DNA from: Bradyrhizobium sp. Gha
GTDB lineage: Bacteria; Pseudomonadota; Alphaproteobacteria; Rhizobiales; Xanthobacteraceae
NCBI RefSeq assembly: GCF_900113735.1
Contig: NZ_FOQM01000035.1
Coordinates: 1-64,000 of the forward strand
DNA: 64,000 bases
Reading direction: 5' to 3'
Part shown: piece after piece, positions 61,844-64,000 of the stretch
Layout: each line of letters begins with the position of its first letter
Position numbering within the stretch: position 1 is the stretch's first letter
Made by a program: the position numbers and the translations under genes
The notes under the pieces: generated by a model
Seen by the model: the letters and a program-made list of their open reading frames with translations, nothing else
What the model was told of the DNA's origin: nothing
The model's database searches: none

Positions 61844-62668
61844 ATGAACATTCCCGTCAAGTTGCAGGATCAAACCGCCGCGCGGACGCTGGTCGGCAAG
61901 GTAGCGCTGGTCACCGGCTCGACCAGCGGCATTGGGCTCGGGATTGCGCGAGCTTTAGCGGCTGCCGGTGCCGATGTGGTGCTCAACGGTCTTGGGGCTC
62001 CGGAGGAGATTGGACGGACGTGCGAGCAGATCGTTGCGGATTTCGGGGTAGGGGCGAGCTATTCGCCCGCCGACATGAGCAAGCCAAAATCGATCGCTGA
62101 AATGATTGCCGCTACTGTCGCGCAGTCCGGCCGACTGGATATTCTCGTTAACAACGCCGGCATCCAGCATGTCGCGCCGCTGGAGCAGTTTCCGGTCGAA
62201 AAGTGGGACCAGATCCTCGCCATCAACCTGTCCTCGGCCTTCCATACGACCCGTCTTGCACTGCCCGCGATGCGGCAGAATGGGTTCGGCAGGGTTATCA
62301 ACATTGCGTCTGCCCACGCGCTGGTCGCATCTCCCTTCAAGGCGGCCTATGTCGCGGCCAAGCATGGGATCGTCGGTCTGACCAAGGTGACGGCTCTTGA
62401 GACGGCGGAAGAGGGCATCACCTGCAACGCGATCTGCCCCGGCTATGTCTATACGCCCCTCGTGGAGGCCCAGATCGACGGTCAAGCCAAAGCTCACGGC
62501 ATTTCACGCGATCAAGTCATCCGCGATGTACTTCTCGCCCAGCAACCCAACAAGCGCTTCGCCACGGTGGAGGAAATCGGATCGTTAGCGGTCTTTCTAT
62601 CGACCGATGCGGCGGCTTCGATCACGGGCATAGCCCTCCCGGTCGATGGCGGTTGGACTGCTCACTGA
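61844..62668 (+). CDS. 3-hydroxybutyrate dehydrogenase (SDR family)
   Basis: A 274-residue SDR that interconverts 3-hydroxybutyrate and acetoacetate in the polyhydroxybutyrate cycle. The cofactor motif is TGSTSGIGLGIA, NNAGIQHVAPLEQFP is a hallmark of this enzyme, the catalytic Ser is in INIASAHALVASP, and YxxxK is in AAYVAAKHGIVG. The segment ICPGYVYTPLVEAQI and LLAQQPNKRFATVEE also match the hydroxybutyrate group. It overlaps the frame of the downstream lipase region and probably shares a transcript. Confidence 0.9.
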   Translation: MNIPVKLQDQTAARTLVGKVALVTGSTSGIGLGIARALAAAGADVVLNGLGAPEEIGRTCEQIVADFGVGASYSPADMSKPKSIAEMIAATVAQSGRLDILVNNAGIQHVAPLEQFPVEKWDQILAINLSSAFHTTRLALPAMRQNGFGRVINIASAHALVASPFKAAYVAAKHGIVGLTKVTALETAEEGITCNAICPGYVYTPLVEAQIDGQAKAHGISRDQVIRDVLLAQQPNKRFATVEEIGSLAVFLSTDAAASITGIALPVDGGWTAH

Positions 62669-62738
62669 AATGAGCAACCGTAACGAACTCCGCGGCTCTG
62701 CGAAGAATGACGAGAGCAAGCGTTCAGGGGAGCGAAAG

Positions 62739-63893
62739 ATGAATGCGATGCAGGGAAATGCGGTCGAGGCCGCCAAGGTCCGGGATTTGCCCGGCCAAGT
62801 CGTGCTTGTGCTGCAGGGCGGCGGAGCGCTCGGCTCGTATCAGGCCGGGGTCTACCAGGCAATCCACGAGGCCGGCATCGAGCCTGATTGGATCATCGGG
62901 ACCTCGATTGGGGCGATCAACGCCAGCCTGATCGCGGGCAATGAGCCGCAGAACAGATTGGCGAGGCTCAAGGCGTTCTGGAAGCGCATGGAGCAGAATC
63001 CGATCTGGAATCTCCGCACGGCCTTCCCAGACTTCAACGACAAGCTCTCGTACTGGGCGACGGTTACCAACGGAATCCCGGGATTTTTTCGACCCAATCC
63101 ACTAGCTCACGCCGGGGATTCCTATCCGCTCGGCGCCGATCACGCGGGCTTCTATTCGACGGCTCCGCTCGAGAAGACACTGAGCGAACTCGTGGACTTC
63201 GACCTGGTGAATCGCTGCAAGCCGCGGCTCACGGTCGGCGCGGCTCACGTCCGGACCAGTCAGATGCGCTACTTCGACAGCCGCGACGGCGACCTGACGG
63301 TGAAGCACGTCATGGCCTCGGGAGCGTTGCCCCCGGCGTTCCCCGCGATACGGATCGATGGCGAACTGTATTGGGACGGAGGCATTCTCTCGAACACGCC
63401 CACGGAAGCTGTCTTTGATGATAACCCGCGCAAGGACTCCCTGATCTTTGCAGTTCATTTGTGGAATCCCATGGGGCATGAGCCCACGACCATGGCGGAG
63501 GTCTTCAACCGGCATAAGGACGTGCAGTATTCAAGCCGAATTGCGAGCCAAATCGCTCGACAGCAACAGGCGCATCGTTTGCGTCACGTCATCAATCAGC
63601 TTGCCTCACGTTTGCCTGAGAGCGAGCGAGCTGATCCTGCCGTTCGCGAGCTGACCGGTTATGGATGCCGCACCCGCATGCATGTCGTTCGTCTCCTTGC
63701 GCCTCAGCTCGATCGGGAGACCCATACGAAGGACATCGATTTCAGCCCGAAAGGGATCATGCGGCGCTGGGAGGCGGGCTACTCGCATACCAAGGCCGTC
63801 CTGGACCACAAGCCCTGGAGAGGTGAGTTCGATCCTCTGACGGGTGTCATTTTGCACGAAACGCAGGACGTCATGCCGATGGCGGCAGAATGA
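62739..63893 (+). CDS. Patatin-like phospholipase family protein with DUF3734-like C-terminus
   Basis: A 384-residue serine esterase. The oxyanion loop is LQGGGALGSYQAGVYQAIHE, the nucleophile elbow is IIGTSIGAINASL (GxSxG), and the catalytic aspartate is in YWDGGILSNTPTEAV. The tail (DIDFSPKGIMRRWEAGYSHT) is the DUF3734-type extension. I choose the ATG at 62739 with AGGGGAG upstream; an earlier in-frame ATG at 62670 lies two bases after the dehydrogenase stop. Together with 3-hydroxybutyrate dehydrogenase it suggests storage-lipid or ester turnover. Confidence 0.88.
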   Translation: MNAMQGNAVEAAKVRDLPGQVVLVLQGGGALGSYQAGVYQAIHEAGIEPDWIIGTSIGAINASLIAGNEPQNRLARLKAFWKRMEQNPIWNLRTAFPDFNDKLSYWATVTNGIPGFFRPNPLAHAGDSYPLGADHAGFYSTAPLEKTLSELVDFDLVNRCKPRLTVGAAHVRTSQMRYFDSRDGDLTVKHVMASGALPPAFPAIRIDGELYWDGGILSNTPTEAVFDDNPRKDSLIFAVHLWNPMGHEPTTMAEVFNRHKDVQYSSRIASQIARQQQAHRLRHVINQLASRLPESERADPAVRELTGYGCRTRMHVVRLLAPQLDRETHTKDIDFSPKGIMRRWEAGYSHTKAVLDHKPWRGEFDPLTGVILHETQDVMPMAAE

Positions 63894-64000
63894 GCAGCCG
63901 AGGCCTCCTTTGAGCAGCCGCGCGCATTGAAAGGCCGACAGGCGCAAGTAGCATAGCCACCACCCAACGGATTTAGGGGACCTATGTTCCTGATTCCACG

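Overview
The window looks like a piece of the chromosome of a Bradyrhizobium-type alphaproteobacterium. Coding density and GC are high. There are many ABC, TRAP and RND transporters, leuA sits behind a leucine-rich leader peptide, and small LTXXQ and glycine-rich envelope proteins are present. A FixL/FixJ or NodV/NodW style two-component cluster, an FNR/FixK-type box, and a structured intergenic repeat of a kind I remember from Bradyrhizobium genomes point the same way. The assignment is inferred from gene content; no 16S rRNA or other definitive marker is present.

Left core segment (1-10.6 kb). A branched-chain/amide-type ABC transporter operon runs leftward (binding protein, LivH, LivM, LivG cut by the window edge). 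It is followed by a FAD-dependent amine/amino-acid oxidase, a small membrane protein, a long intergenic stretch with a hairpin repeat, leuA with a leucine leader/attenuator, an orphan TRAP binding protein, an LTXXQ-family protein and a tRNA-Lys(CTT).

Genomic island (about 10,609-45,687, roughly 35 kb). The 3' 47 bp of the tRNA-Lys gene are repeated exactly at 45,641-45,687, next to a tyrosine integrase gene. These are the attL and attR ends of an island. The integrase is broken by two frameshifts, the first of which deletes the conserved box-II arginine codon, so the island is probably locked in place. Its left end is a graveyard of gene fragments (ATPase, epoxide hydrolase, class III aminotransferase). 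Two metabolic modules follow. The first (12.3-30.8 kb) combines a LuxR regulator, two class III aminotransferases, a HAD hydrolase, a Tm-1-like protein, an aldehyde dehydrogenase, an SDR, a frameshifted amidohydrolase, a CobW metallochaperone, a complete LIV-type ABC importer with a Tat-exported binding protein, an amidase and a gamma-glutamyltransferase. It reads as an import-and-degrade pathway for an unidentified amide or gamma-glutamyl amine. The second (30.8-43.8 kb) is a LacI-controlled inositol-type catabolic operon: sugar ABC importer, iolH-like gene, Gfo/Idh dehydrogenase, two more TIM-barrel isomerases including an iolE-like one, then iolC, iolD and iolB.

Right core segment (45.7-64 kb). 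A leftward redox/stress group (DUF302 protein, pyridine-nucleotide disulfide oxidoreductase, secreted cupin, MFS exporter) faces a peroxiredoxin gene. Three copies of a CGATAGC-N5-GCTATCG-like inverted repeat mark its promoters. Next come an RND efflux operon with two adaptor proteins, a glycine-rich secreted protein, a histidine kinase with two response regulators, a small secreted protein, an orphan FNR/FixK-type box, and a LysR regulator divergent from 3-hydroxybutyrate dehydrogenase and a patatin-like lipase.
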